This document shows, piece by piece, positions 24,218 to 33,274 of a stretch of DNA of 64,000 nucleotides. Both the position numbers and the translations under genes were made by a program. The stretch spans positions 1 to 64,000 of the forward strand of contig NZ_JADWYS010000001.1 in assembly GCF_015831345.1 (NCBI RefSeq). The letters run 5' to 3'. The DNA comes from Caenimonas aquaedulcis. GTDB taxonomy: Bacteria; Pseudomonadota; Gammaproteobacteria; Burkholderiales; Burkholderiaceae_C. Position 1 is the first letter of the stretch. Every line of letters begins with the position of its first letter. Below the pieces are notes generated by a model. That model saw only the letters and a list, made by a program, of their open reading frames with translations. It searched no databases and was not told the origin of the DNA.

Positions 24218-25639
24218 ATGCTGACCTCCAGCAGCCAGGCGCGCCGCGCCATCCCCGCCGTCGATACCCTGCTCAAGGCGCCCGCTTTCGGCGTGCTGAT
24301 CCACGACTTCGGCCGGCCGCTGGTGCTCGACTGTTTGCGCAAGCTGCTCGCCGACCAGCGCAAGCGCCTGGCAGGGGAGCGCTCCGCCGCGGTGCCGGAC
24401 GACGACACGCTGGCGGCCGAATGCCGCGAGCGGCTGTCCGTGGCGGCGCGGCCCTCGCTGCGGCCCGTGTTCAACCTCACGGGCACCGTGCTGCACACGA
24501 ACCTGGGACGCGCGCTCTATCCGGCGGAAGCCGTCGCCGCGGCCTCGCAGGCGATGGCGCGCCCGGTCAACCTCGAGTACGACATCGACGGCGCGGGCCG
24601 AGGCGAGCGTGACAGCCACGTCGAGGAGCGCCTGCTGCGCCTCACCGGCGCCGAAGCGGCCGTGGTGGTGAACAACAACGCCGCGGCGGTCTACCTCACG
24701 CTCAACACGGTCGCGGGCGGCGGACGCGAGGTCGTCGTGTCGCGCGGCGAACTCGTGGAGATCGGCGGCGCGTTCCGCGTGCCGGAGATCATGGCGAGCG
24801 CCGGCTGCGTGCTGCGCGAGGTGGGCACGACCAACCGCACGCATCCGCGCGACTTCGAGTCGGCCCTCGGCGAACGGACGGCGGCGCTGATGAAGGTGCA
24901 CGCCAGCAACTACGAGATCCGCGGCTTCACCGCGGAAGTGCCGGCCGCCGAGCTGGCGCGCATCGCCCACGCGGGCGGCGTGCCGATGATCGAGGACCTG
25001 GGCTGCGGCATGCTGGTGGACCTGGAGGATTTCGGCCTGCCGCACGAGCCGACGCCGCGCGAATCGATCGCCGCCGGCGCCGACCTCGTCACTTTCAGCG
25101 GCGACAAGCTGCTCGGTGGGCCGCAATGCGGGATCATCGTCGGCCGCAAGGACCTGGTTGCGCGCATCCGCAAGAACCCGATGAAGCGCGCCCTGCGCCT
25201 GGACAAGGTGCGGCTCGCGGCGCTCGAAGCCGTGCTGGCGCTCTACGACGACCCGCAGCGGCTGCGCACGCGGCTGCCCACCATCCGCCTGCTCACGCGC
25301 AAGGCCGATGAGATCGCGGCGCAGGCGAACCGTGTGCGTTCGGCGATGCAGCAGGCGGTGGGCGAGGGCGTTGCCGTCGACGTCGCGGAATGCGCGAGCC
25401 AGATCGGCAGCGGTGCGCTTCCCGTGGACACCTTGCCGAGCTCGGGGCTGCGCCTGTCGCCCCTGAACCAGCGCGGCGGCGCCGTGGATGCGCTGGCCGA
25501 CTCGTTCCGCCGCCTCCCGGTCCCGGTGATCGGCCGCATCCGCGACGGGGCGCTGTGGCTGGACTTTCGCTGCCTCGACGAATCGCAGGAGTCGGAATTC
25601 ACATCGCAGCTCCACGAGCTGCAGCTGCCCGGGGACTGA
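24218..25639 (+). CDS. selA: L-seryl-tRNA(Sec) selenium transferase SelA
   Basis: A 473-residue PLP enzyme of normal SelA length that converts Ser-tRNA(Sec) to Sec-tRNA(Sec) using selenophosphate. The conserved N-terminal block includes PVFNLTGTVLHTNLGRALYP, and the PLP lysine lies in SGDKLLGGPQCG (Lys297). The ATG at 24218 gives the standard start; the frame is open upstream only because it reads through the tRNA. It lies 34 bases after selC and 1 base before selB, forming a complete decoding operon. Selenophosphate synthetase (selD) is not in the window and must be elsewhere. Confidence 0.97.
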   Translation: MLTSSSQARRAIPAVDTLLKAPAFGVLIHDFGRPLVLDCLRKLLADQRKRLAGERSAAVPDDDTLAAECRERLSVAARPSLRPVFNLTGTVLHTNLGRALYPAEAVAAASQAMARPVNLEYDIDGAGRGERDSHVEERLLRLTGAEAAVVVNNNAAAVYLTLNTVAGGGREVVVSRGELVEIGGAFRVPEIMASAGCVLREVGTTNRTHPRDFESALGERTAALMKVHASNYEIRGFTAEVPAAELARIAHAGGVPMIEDLGCGMLVDLEDFGLPHEPTPRESIAAGADLVTFSGDKLLGGPQCGIIVGRKDLVARIRKNPMKRALRLDKVRLAALEAVLALYDDPQRLRTRLPTIRLLTRKADEIAAQANRVRSAMQQAVGEGVAVDVAECASQIGSGALPVDTLPSSGLRLSPLNQRGGAVDALADSFRRLPVPVIGRIRDGALWLDFRCLDESQESEFTSQLHELQLPGD

Positions 25640-25640
25640 G

Positions 25641-27416
25641 TTGATCGTCGCGACCGCCGGTCACATCGACCACGGCAAGACGACGCTGGTGAAGGCGCTC
25701 ACCGGCGTGGACACGGACCGCCTGCCGCAGGAAAAGGCGCGCGGCATCTCCATCGACATCGGCTTCGCCTACTGGCAGACGCCCGGCGGTGCGGTGGTGG
25801 GCTTCGTCGATGTGCCGGGCCACGAGCGCTTCGTGCGCAACATGCTCGCCGGGGTGTGCGGCATCGACTACGCGATGGTGGTCGTCGCCGCCGACGACGG
25901 CGTGATGCCGCAGACGCGCGAGCACCTGAACATCCTCGACCTGCTGGGCATCCGGTTCGGCGTGGCCGTCATCACCAAGGCCGACCGCGTGGACAGCGCG
26001 CGGCTGCGGGAGGTCGCCGACGAGACGCGCGGGTTGTTGCAGGGCACCTCGTTGCAGGATGTCCGCGTGCTTCCGGTGTCGTCCGTGACGGGCGCGGGCG
26101 TCGATGCGCTGCGCGACGCACTCGCGCAGGCGGCCGCCGGCTTCACGCGCAACGCGTCCGAAGGCCGCCGCATGCGATTCGCCGTGGACCGTGCATTCAC
26201 CGTCGCGGGCAGCGGCACGGTCGTCACGGGCACGGTGTTCGACGGCGCGGTGCGGCTGGGGGACCGTCTGCTCCTCTCGCCCGGCGGCCGCGAGGTCCGC
26301 GTGCGCGGGATCCAGAAAGACGGTGTGAAGGCCGAGCGTGCGCAGGCCGGCGAGCGCTGCGCGCTCAATCTCGCGGGCGTGGAGCTGTCGCAGGTGCAGC
26401 GCGGCGACTGGGTGCTGCATGCGGATTTGCATGCGCCCACGAGCCGGCTCGACGTGGAACTGCAGGTGCTCCCCGGCGAAGCGCACGCGCTTGCGCATCG
26501 CACCCCCGTGCACCTGCACCTGGGTACGCGCGACGTCACGGCGCGCGTGACGCTCAGCCACGGCAGCTCGGTGGAACCCGGCAGGCGTGCGTTCGCGCGG
26601 TTGATCGTGGACCAGCCCATCGCGGCGGCGCGCGGGGACCGCTTCATCCTGCGCGACCAGTCCGCGCAGCGCACGCTGGGCGGCGGCTGGGTGCTGGACG
26701 CCTCGCCATCGCAGCGGCGCCTGCCGCAGGAGATGCGTGTGCGGCAGATGCAGGCGCTGGCGCAGCCTACCCCCGTGGACGCGCTGCGGGCCCTCGTCGC
26801 CTGCTCCCCCGGCGGCGTCGACGCGACAGCCTTGACGCGCAACTTCAACCTCGCACCCGAAGCCTTCACGCAGCTCCTGAAAGAAGCCGGGCTGGCCGCC
26901 GTGGGCACCGGCGCGCAGACCCTCGTGCTGACGCCCGCGGCCGCGGACGCGAAGCTGCTGCGTAAACCCGTGCAGGCGCTGCCGGAGAACCCGGAACACG
27001 TGCGGCTGTGGCAGCTCGCCGAGCCGGTGCTCCGCCGCGCGGGCTTCGCCGGGGTGACGGTCGCGCAACTGTCCGAGGCCTTGCGCGCGAAGGAATTCGT
27101 GCTGCGCGATATGCTGCATCGCAAGGCGCAGGCGGGCGACACGGTACGCGTGAACGACGACCGCTTCTACGCGCGCGCCACCATCGATGAATTCATCCGC
27201 GTCGCGCGCACCGTCGCGCAGCACGCGCCGGACGGCCGCTTCACCGCGGGCAAGTTTCGCGACGACGCGGGCATCGGCCGCGCGCTCGCCGTGCAGGTGC
27301 TGGAAGCGCTGGACCGCATCGGCGCGACGCAGCGTGTCGCGGACGTCCGCGTGATGCGCTCGCCAGCCCGTTCCCCTTCTTCCGAATCCCCTCTCCAAGG
27401 AGCCAGAACCCCATGA
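25641..27416 (+). CDS. selB: selenocysteine-specific elongation factor SelB
   Basis: A 591-residue translational GTPase that delivers Sec-tRNA(Sec) to UGA codons marked by a SECIS. The G-domain begins at once with the P-loop GHIDHGKTT (residues 7-15), followed by [11 protein letters not shown], the DVPGH motif and TKADR. EF-Tu-like domains 2 and 3 follow, then about 230 residues of winged-helix repeats that bind the mRNA hairpin. The start is TTG at 25641, 1 base after the selA stop, suggesting coupled translation. The end overlaps the flavoprotein gene by 4 bases. Length and domain order are normal. Confidence 0.97.
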   Translation: MIVATAGHIDHGKTTLVKALTGVDTDRLPQEKARGISIDIGFAYWQTPGGAVVGFVDVPGHERFVRNMLAGVCGIDYAMVVVAADDGVMPQTREHLNILDLLGIRFGVAVITKADRVDSARLREVADETRGLLQGTSLQDVRVLPVSSVTGAGVDALRDALAQAAAGFTRNASEGRRMRFAVDRAFTVAGSGTVVTGTVFDGAVRLGDRLLLSPGGREVRVRGIQKDGVKAERAQAGERCALNLAGVELSQVQRGDWVLHADLHAPTSRLDVELQVLPGEAHALAHRTPVHLHLGTRDVTARVTLSHGSSVEPGRRAFARLIVDQPIAAARGDRFILRDQSAQRTLGGGWVLDASPSQRRLPQEMRVRQMQALAQPTPVDALRALVACSPGGVDATALTRNFNLAPEAFTQLLKEAGLAAVGTGAQTLVLTPAAADAKLLRKPVQALPENPEHVRLWQLAEPVLRRAGFAGVTVAQLSEALRAKEFVLRDMLHRKAQAGDTVRVNDDRFYARATIDEFIRVARTVAQHAPDGRFTAGKFRDDAGIGRALAVQVLEALDRIGATQRVADVRVMRSPARSPSSESPLQGARTP

Positions 27417-28318
27417 GCGACACCACATCCCACGACGTCGTCGTGATCGGCGCCGGCGCGGCCGGCCTCAGCGCCGTGCGCGAGGCATTGAACGCGGGGC
27501 TCAGCGCCGCCTGGCTGGAGGCGCAGATGTTCGGCGGCCTCGTGCTCAACGTGAACGAGCTGGACGGTGCGATCGCCGGCAGCGGCGCGGAACTGTCGTC
27601 GACGTGGATGACGGATGCGATGGAGGCCGGCGGCGAGAACCTGGAAGCCGTCGCCTCCGCGATCGAGCGCGACGGGGATGCACTGGTCGTCGTGAGCGAC
27701 GCGGGCCGGCATCGTGCGCGGGCCGTCATCGTCGCGTCGGGCGCCGCCTTGAAGAAGCTCGGCGTACCGGGTGAAGCGGAGCTGGAATACAAGGGCGTCT
27801 CGCATTGCGCGGATTGCGACGGGCCGATGTTCGAGGGGCAGGATGTCGTGGTGGTCGGCGGCGGCGATTCGGCCCTGCAGTCCGCCATGGTGCTGTCGAA
27901 GTTCTGCGGCAACGTGCACCTCGTGCACCGGGGCGACACCTTTCGCGCGCAACCGCACTGGGTGGAGGCCGTGAAGGGCGCAGGGAACGTGAAGGTCCAC
28001 TGGCACAGCGAGGTGAGCGAAGTGGTCGGCACCGACGGCGTGGAGGGCGCGCGCGTCAACGGCGAGGTGATCCCCTGCAGCGGCTTCTTCGCCTTCGTGG
28101 GCTTGAAGCCATCGAGCGAGTTCCTGCCCGCGGAGATCGAGCGGGATGCGTTCGGCGCGGTGAAGGCGTCGGACGCCATGGAGACCTCGATGCCCGGCGT
28201 GTTCGCGGCGGGCATCGTGCGCTCGGGCTGCGGCGGCACGTTGGAGGATGCGGTGGCCGATGGGCAGGCGGCGGCGCGTGCGGTGGCGGCGAAGCTGGGG
28301 GCGTTGCAGGGCGCGTGA
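27413..28318 (+). CDS. thioredoxin-reductase-like FAD/NAD(P) oxidoreductase
   Basis: A 301-residue flavoprotein of the thioredoxin reductase type: FAD motif VVIGAGAAGLSA (residues 10-21), redox pair in SHCADCDG (Cys132 and Cys135), NAD(P) motif VVVGGGDSALQSA, and a C-terminal MPGVFAAGIV segment. It differs clearly from the canonical TrxB at 44128. Its ATG overlaps the selB stop, so it is the last gene of the sel operon; this placement suggests it reduces the selenoproteins or a dedicated thioredoxin-like partner. That link is inference; a function unrelated to selenium is possible. Confidence 0.9.
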   Translation: MSDTTSHDVVVIGAGAAGLSAVREALNAGLSAAWLEAQMFGGLVLNVNELDGAIAGSGAELSSTWMTDAMEAGGENLEAVASAIERDGDALVVVSDAGRHRARAVIVASGAALKKLGVPGEAELEYKGVSHCADCDGPMFEGQDVVVVGGGDSALQSAMVLSKFCGNVHLVHRGDTFRAQPHWVEAVKGAGNVKVHWHSEVSEVVGTDGVEGARVNGEVIPCSGFFAFVGLKPSSEFLPAEIERDAFGAVKASDAMETSMPGVFAAGIVRSGCGGTLEDAVADGQAAARAVAAKLGALQGA

Positions 28319-28323
28319 GGTGG

Positions 28324-28344
28324 ATTGCGGGCCGGGCCCGCAAT
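28324..28344. terminator. perfect inverted repeat between convergent genes
   Basis: ATTGCGGGC-CGG-GCCCGCAAT is a perfect 9-bp stem with a 3-base loop, 5 bases after the flavoprotein stop and 17 bases before the convergent racemase-family stop. There is no long T-run, so it may act as a weak bidirectional terminator or mRNA 3'-end stabiliser. Confidence 0.5.
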
Positions 28345-28361
28345 GAGGTTTGAGAGCGGGC

Positions 28362-29186
28362 TCAGGTCCCCGAGAAATCGCCCTCGCGCCGGTCATACAC
28401 CCCGTAGAACCTCCGCACATGCTCCAGCATGCCGCCCTTCGGCTGTGCATACATCAGGCTTCGGCTCACATCCAGCACCCCCGCCGCGCGGCCGCGGGCG
28501 ATGAACTCGGCGTGGTGGAAGAGCACGCCCAGTGAGTCCAGCACCACGGCGCCTGCCACCTTCAGCATGCCCTGTCGCACGAGGAATTCGTTGAGCACGC
28601 CGTCGCCGGGGATGATGACTTCCGCGCCGAGTGCGAGTGCCTGTTCGCACGCCGCGGTGAAGCTCGCGCGCAAGCCGTCCACCGCTTCGGGCCGCTCCAG
28701 GTCGAAGAGCTTGACGGCGGGCGTCATCGCGACCACGCCCGCCATGCGCGAGGTGAGGCCGTACGCGGCGGCGAGGTCTTCCGTGAGCATCTTCTGGAAG
28801 GGCGTGAGCGAGATCATCGCGAACTTGCGGCCCAGCGAGCACGCGGTGAGCATGCACGATTCGGTGAGGCTCAGCACCGGGATGTCCACGAGCGAGCGGG
28901 CCGCGGTAAGCGCAGGGTCGAAGAAACAACCGAGCGCGAACGCGTCGTAGCCCGCCTGCTGCGCGGCCATCGCGGCCTCGCACACCTGCGTATCTCCCAG
29001 CAATCGCAAGCCTGCGATGCTGTTCATGTCCATCGGTGCGAAGCCCGGCGGATAGGTGCCGGGCCGCAGGCCATGCACGGTGACTTCCGCGCGGCCCTGC
29101 ATCACCTTCGCGCCGTGCGCAGCGAGGGTGTCGCGATACAGCGGGAACGCGTCGAGGTCCGTGAAGCTCTGGTGCCAGATGCGCAT
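28362..29186 (-). CDS. aspartate/glutamate racemase superfamily protein
   Basis: A 274-residue protein of the Asp/Glu/hydantoin racemase superfamily, which includes racemases and maleate isomerases. The first catalytic-Cys position is filled (YDAFALGCFFDP, Cys87), but the second half-site reads EVIIPGDGVLNE near residues 190-202, with Asp-Gly where a second Cys is normally found. A two-base racemase mechanism is therefore doubtful; a lyase, hydrolase or isomerase using one Cys is possible. It stands alone, convergent with the sel operon and divergent from a tctC gene with a palindrome (29222-29236) between. A relative lies at 39030. Confidence 0.82.
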   Translation of the reverse strand: MRIWHQSFTDLDAFPLYRDTLAAHGAKVMQGRAEVTVHGLRPGTYPPGFAPMDMNSIAGLRLLGDTQVCEAAMAAQQAGYDAFALGCFFDPALTAARSLVDIPVLSLTESCMLTACSLGRKFAMISLTPFQKMLTEDLAAAYGLTSRMAGVVAMTPAVKLFDLERPEAVDGLRASFTAACEQALALGAEVIIPGDGVLNEFLVRQGMLKVAGAVVLDSLGVLFHHAEFIARGRAAGVLDVSRSLMYAQPKGGMLEHVRRFYGVYDRREGDFSGT

Positions 29187-29221
29187 GCCGCCATCCTAGG
29201 CGCGCGCCCACGCGGTGCCCG

Positions 29222-29236
29222 TTCGCATATTGCGAA
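29222..29236. promoter_or_regulatory. palindrome in a divergent promoter region
   Basis: TTCGCA-TAT-TGCGAA is a perfect 6-3-6 inverted repeat in the 108-base gap between the racemase-family gene (minus) and the tctC gene (plus). Its position and AT centre fit an operator. It is followed by AAC, so GCGAAAAC is shared with the 16-base motif at 36067 and 44045. Confidence 0.4.
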
Positions 29237-29294
29237 AACACCCTTTGAGGACCCGTTGTGGTGCGTCCGGTGCGCGCTTCCTACACTGGCGCGC

Positions 29295-30302
29295 ATGTCC
29301 ACGCATTCCTCGCGCGGCGGCCTCGCTATCGGCCGCATCTTCTCCCTCGTCGCCATGTCGCTCGCCGCGGCGGCCTCGCTGGTCGCCCCGGGCACGGCGG
29401 GCGCTCAGGGTTTCCCCGCTAAGCCGATCCGCCTCATCGTGGGCTACACGCCCGGCGGCTCCAACGACATTGCGGCGCGCATCCTCGCGCCGCGCCTGGC
29501 CGAGGCGCTGAACACGACCGTGCTCGTGGAGAACAAGCCCGGCGCGAGCGGCGCGCTCGGTTCGGACTATGTGGCCAAGTCGCCGCCCGACGGCTACACG
29601 CTGCTGGTCGCGAGCGCGAGCCCGGTCGTCATCACGCCGCACACGCTCGCCAAGATCCCGTTCAACACGCTGACGGACTTCTCGCCCATCAACACCATCG
29701 GCCTCACGCCCGAGGCGATCGCGGTCGGCCCGCGCCTGAAGGTGACGACGCTCAAGCAGCTGCTGGAGACTGCCCGCAAGCAGGACGTGACGCTCGCGTC
29801 CTCGGGCAACGGCGGCCTGCCGCACCTCACCATCGAGCTGCTCACGCAGGCGTCGAAGGGCCGCATCGTGCACGTGCCGTACAAGGGCGCGGCGCCCGCG
29901 ATGACGGACACCGTCGCCGGCCACGTCGACGGCATCGTGATGGACCTGCCGCCGCTCTTTCCCTTCATCCAGGACGGCAAGCTCACCGCGCTCGCGATGA
30001 CGAGCGACAAGCGTTTCGACATGCTGCCGAACGTCCCCACCGCGCGCGAAGAGCTGCCCGGCTTCACGGTGACGAACTGGATGGGGGTGTTCGCGCCCGC
30101 GAAGACGCCGAAGGACGTCGTCGACCAGATCAACGCCGCGATCGTGAAGATCGTCGCGCGCGAAGACGTGAAGGCGCAGCTGCTCAAGGCCGCGCTCGTG
30201 CCGTCCGTCATGGCTTCACCGGATGCATTCACCAAGTTCGTTGCCGAGGAGTTCAATCGCTGGGGCAAACTGGTGAAGGAAAAGAACATCACTTCGGATT
30301 GA
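29295..30302 (+). CDS. TctC/Bug-family solute receptor (5 of 8)
   Basis: A 335-residue TctC-type receptor with a longer signal region (MSTHSSRGG..., hydrophobic about residues 15-33, ending TAGAQG) and the loop GYTPGGSNDIAAR. The ATG at 29295 is the first that precedes the signal peptide. No strong Shine-Dalgarno is visible. It is followed after 3 bases by another tctC gene, an arrangement that suggests that one transporter is served by receptors with different ligands. Confidence 0.9.
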   Translation: MSTHSSRGGLAIGRIFSLVAMSLAAAASLVAPGTAGAQGFPAKPIRLIVGYTPGGSNDIAARILAPRLAEALNTTVLVENKPGASGALGSDYVAKSPPDGYTLLVASASPVVITPHTLAKIPFNTLTDFSPINTIGLTPEAIAVGPRLKVTTLKQLLETARKQDVTLASSGNGGLPHLTIELLTQASKGRIVHVPYKGAAPAMTDTVAGHVDGIVMDLPPLFPFIQDGKLTALAMTSDKRFDMLPNVPTAREELPGFTVTNWMGVFAPAKTPKDVVDQINAAIVKIVAREDVKAQLLKAALVPSVMASPDAFTKFVAEEFNRWGKLVKEKNITSD

Positions 30303-30305
30303 CCC

Positions 30306-31283
30306 ATGCATCGCAAAGCCTTCCTCGCCGCGCTCGCCGCGGCCGCCTGCTGCCTCGTCACGGCCGCGCACGCGCAGAGCTTCCCCAGCCGCCCCGTCAC
30401 GCTCGTGTCGCCGTTCCCTGCGGGGAGCGGCAGCGACCTCACGGCGCGTGCCGTCACCCCGGGCCTGGCCGAAGTCCTCGGCCAGCCCGTGGTGGTGGAA
30501 AACCGCCCCGGCGCGGGCGGCGCCATCGGCGCGCAGTACGTCGCGAAGGCGAAGCCGGACGGCTACACGCTGTTCCTCGCCAGCCTGAGCTTCTCCGTGC
30601 TGCCGAGCCTGATGGAGTTGAACTTCGATCCCGCGAAGGATTTCGAAGCGGTGATCCTGATGGGGCAGCAGGGCATGGCCTTCGTCGTGCCGACCAGCTT
30701 GCCCGTCAACTCGATGGCTGAACTGGCGGCGCTCGCGAAGTCGCAGCCCGGCAAGCTCAACTATGCGTCGGCCGGCAGCGGCAGCATCGGCCACCTCGCG
30801 GGCGAGCTCTTCAAGAACGAGCGCTCCCTGAACATCGTGCACGTGCCGTTCAAGGGCACGCCCGAGGCGCTGACGGCGATCATGATGGGCGAAGTGCAGA
30901 TGGGCCTCATCGCCATGCCGGCGGCCGAGGCGCAAATCAAGGCGGGCAAGGTCAAGGCGCTGGCCGTGACGGGAACGAAGCGCTATGCGGGCTTGCCTGA
31001 AGTGCCGACCCTCGCGGAATCGGGCCTGCCCAGCCTGAGCGATTCCGTCTGGTATGTGGTGCTCGCACCGGCGGGCACGCCGAAGGATGTGATCGACAAA
31101 CTGAATGCGGCTTTCCGCCAGGCGATCGCCAAGCCGGCAACGGTAGAGCGCATGGAAGGCCCGGCCAAGACGGCGCCCTCCGTGAGCACCCCGCAGGAAG
31201 CCACGGCCTATGTTCGCGCGCAAATCGTGAAGTGGAACGGCGTGGCGGCGCAGGCGGGGTTGAAGCCGCAGGCGAACAAGTAG
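30306..31283 (+). CDS. TctC/Bug-family solute receptor (6 of 8)
   Basis: A 325-residue TctC-type receptor with a signal peptide (MHRKAFLAALAAAACCLVTA, cleavage near AHAQ) and the loop PFPAGSGSDLTAR, where the usual PGG is AGSG. That loop contacts the ligand carboxylate in the family, so its ligand may differ. It is in tandem with the preceding tctC, 3 bases apart, and is followed by a palindromic repeat and then selenoprotein B. Confidence 0.9.
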   Translation: MHRKAFLAALAAAACCLVTAAHAQSFPSRPVTLVSPFPAGSGSDLTARAVTPGLAEVLGQPVVVENRPGAGGAIGAQYVAKAKPDGYTLFLASLSFSVLPSLMELNFDPAKDFEAVILMGQQGMAFVVPTSLPVNSMAELAALAKSQPGKLNYASAGSGSIGHLAGELFKNERSLNIVHVPFKGTPEALTAIMMGEVQMGLIAMPAAEAQIKAGKVKALAVTGTKRYAGLPEVPTLAESGLPSLSDSVWYVVLAPAGTPKDVIDKLNAAFRQAIAKPATVERMEGPAKTAPSVSTPQEATAYVRAQIVKWNGVAAQAGLKPQANK

Positions 31284-31308
31284 GGGTGCCGGGGCGCGTC
31301 AGGTATTT

Positions 31309-31428
31309 TTGAACGCAGAGGGCGCAGAGGTTACGCAGAGGACGCAGAAGGAACAGCCAAGGGAATACAAAAGTCGTTGTGACTTTTCTTTGCGCCCTCT
31401 GCGTAACCTTTGCGTTCTCTGCGTTCAA
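31309..31428. repeat. long palindromic repeat, copy 2 (TTGAACGCAGAGG subtype)
   Basis: About 120 bases, imperfect inverted repeat with arms made of CGCAGAGG-type units: left arm TTGAACGCAGAGGGCGCAG..., containing GGTTACGCAG; right arm the near complement ending GCGTTCAA. It lies between a tctC gene and selenoprotein B. Confidence 0.85.
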
Positions 31429-31529
31429 GAAGACCCCCCGAAAAAGCGAATGGTGTTTTCCCCCGCAGCCCTGTACGCAACCTTCCGCGGCTCCTAATAT
31501 CACCCGGCACACCACCCAAAGGACCCTCC

Positions 31530-33242
31530 ATGGACAAACTCTCCGTCATCAGCCCGATCGGCGCCGAAGCCGTCGAGCAGAAGAACCTGGCCAAGCGCCT
31601 GGACACCCTCAACGGCAAGGTCGTCGCCGAAGTCTGGAACGAGGACTTCAAGGGCGACATCATGTTTCCCATCTACCGGGAACTGCTCAAGGAGCGCTTC
31701 CCCGACGTGAAGATCGTCCCGTACACGGACATCCCCTTCGCCTCCCTCAAGGGCACGCCCTCCTACCAGAAGGAAGTGCTCGGCAGCATCATCGAGGCGC
31801 TGCGCGCCAAGGGTGCCGACGCAGTCATCACCGGCAACGGGGGCTGAGGCACCTGCACACCGGCCGCGGTGCGGCCGGCAGCAGAAGCAGAAAAGATCCT
31901 GGGCATCCCCTCCGCGGTGGTGTCCCTGCCCGGGTTCAACATGGTGGGCCAGCTGGCGGCGAAGGCCGCGGGCGTGCCGGACACGCCCGTGGTCGAGTAC
32001 CCGGGCGCCGTCGGCGTGGACCACGCGGAGATCCGCGACAAGATCAAGAACGTGCTGTTCGAGCGCATCGTCAATGCGCTCACCAAGCCGGTCAAGCCGC
32101 GCGTGCTCGGCAAGGCGACGGACTGGGATTCGAAGAAGATCGTCTTCGAAGGCACCTTCGAGCAGGTCAACGCGCATTTCCACGAGATGGACTGGAGCGA
32201 CGGCCTGCCCGTCGTGCCGCCCACGCTCGAGCGGGTGCAGGAGTTCCTGAAGTACACGGACCGCAACCCCGACGAGGTGATCGCCGTGCTGCCGCAGATG
32301 AACCTGCGCGCGACCGCATGGAACATCGCGGCCAATGGGGTGATGGCGGGCTGCAAGCCGCAGACCATGCCCATCCTCATTGCGATGGTGGAGGCGCTGG
32401 CCGAGGACAAGTACAACCTCGACAACATCGGCACCACCTGGGGCATCGTGCCCTACGTGTTCCTGAACGGTCCGATCGCCCGGGAGCTGGGCTTCAACAA
32501 CGGCCAGGGCCTGATCTCGCGCGGTGCGAATCCGTCCTTCGGGCGCGCGCTCGGGCTCATCATCCGCAACATCGGCGGCTACCGGCCGGGCAAGAACCAG
32601 ATGGGCACCTTCGGGTACCCCATCAACTTCTGCTTCGCAGAGAACGACGAGCTGAACCCCTGGGAGCCCTACCACGTGGAGAAGGGCTTCGACCGCAACG
32701 CGAGCACGGTGTCCGTGAGCACGACGATGAACTGGGGCTTCCAGCCCTCGCCGTACACGCGCGACGACATGAGCGGCGCGGAAGTGGCGCTCAAGCAGCT
32801 GTGCCGCGATGCGCTGCGCAAGCCCGCCTTCGCGCTCTTCGCCGAGCGCGGCCCGGTGAGCTTCGTGAACGACATCACCTTCGTGCTGTCGCCGCCGGTT
32901 GCCAAGGTGCTGGCCGACGCGGGCTACTCGAAGGACGACATCCGCAAGTACATCTGCGAGAACACCACGGTGCCGCGCAAGTACCTGGAGTTCGAGCTCG
33001 CGTACACGATGGCCGAGGTGCACACGATCGAGGAGAAGATCAAGCTGGGCACCTACCCGCCGGAATTCGACGTGGGCCCGGACGACCCGATCCGCGTGAT
33101 GCCCGGGCCCGAGTACATCGAGATCCTCGTGGCGGGCGACCCCGGACGAAACCGGATCAAGACGCTCGACTCCGGCTACACGCGTGTGACCACGAAGGAG
33201 ATCAAGCTGCCGAAGAACTGGGCGGACCTGCCGAAGAGCTGA
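31530..33242 (+). CDS. UGSC-family selenoprotein B (UGTC variant) with C-terminal domain (in-frame UGA = selenocysteine)
   Basis: Reading TGA at 31845-31847 as Sec gives one 570-codon gene with Sec at position 106 in VITGNGG-U-GTCTPA; Cys109 is the possible partner. The N-terminal UGSC domain covers about residues 15-195. The C-terminal domain of about 375 residues shares MDWSDGLPVVPPT and AANGVMAGCKPQTMP with selenoprotein A; it is unrecognised. The start follows AAAGGA by 6 bases. After the UGA there is no nearby ATG, and the frame remains open for 1,395 bases and resembles its paralogue, so this is not a pseudogene. A GC-rich hairpin with loop CGGUG follows the UGA. It is followed after 32 bases by a tctC gene, suggesting co-transcription. 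Cytoplasmic location is inferred from the absence of a signal peptide. Function is unknown, probably redox or thiol/selenol catalysis on a carboxylic-acid-derived substrate. Confidence 0.9.
31845..31878 (+). promoter_or_regulatory. bSECIS-like hairpin after the UGA of selenoprotein B
   Basis: Counting from the U of UGA, bases 16-22 (CCGGCCG) pair perfectly with 28-34 (CGGCCGG), leaving loop CGGUG (23-27) with GGU at 24-26. The fdhF element of E. coli has GGU at 22-24. The perfect 7-bp stem inside coding sequence, at the right distance from UGA, is strong support for Sec insertion. Confidence 0.83.
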
Positions 33243-33274
33243 GCCCTGCAAACGCCATACGTTGGAGACAAGAG

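Noticed and set aside
31845..31869. Separate short gene ending at the TGA and a second gene beginning at GTG 31869
   Set aside because: The GTG lies inside the conserved motif and has no Shine-Dalgarno; homology and the hairpin support read-through with selenocysteine.
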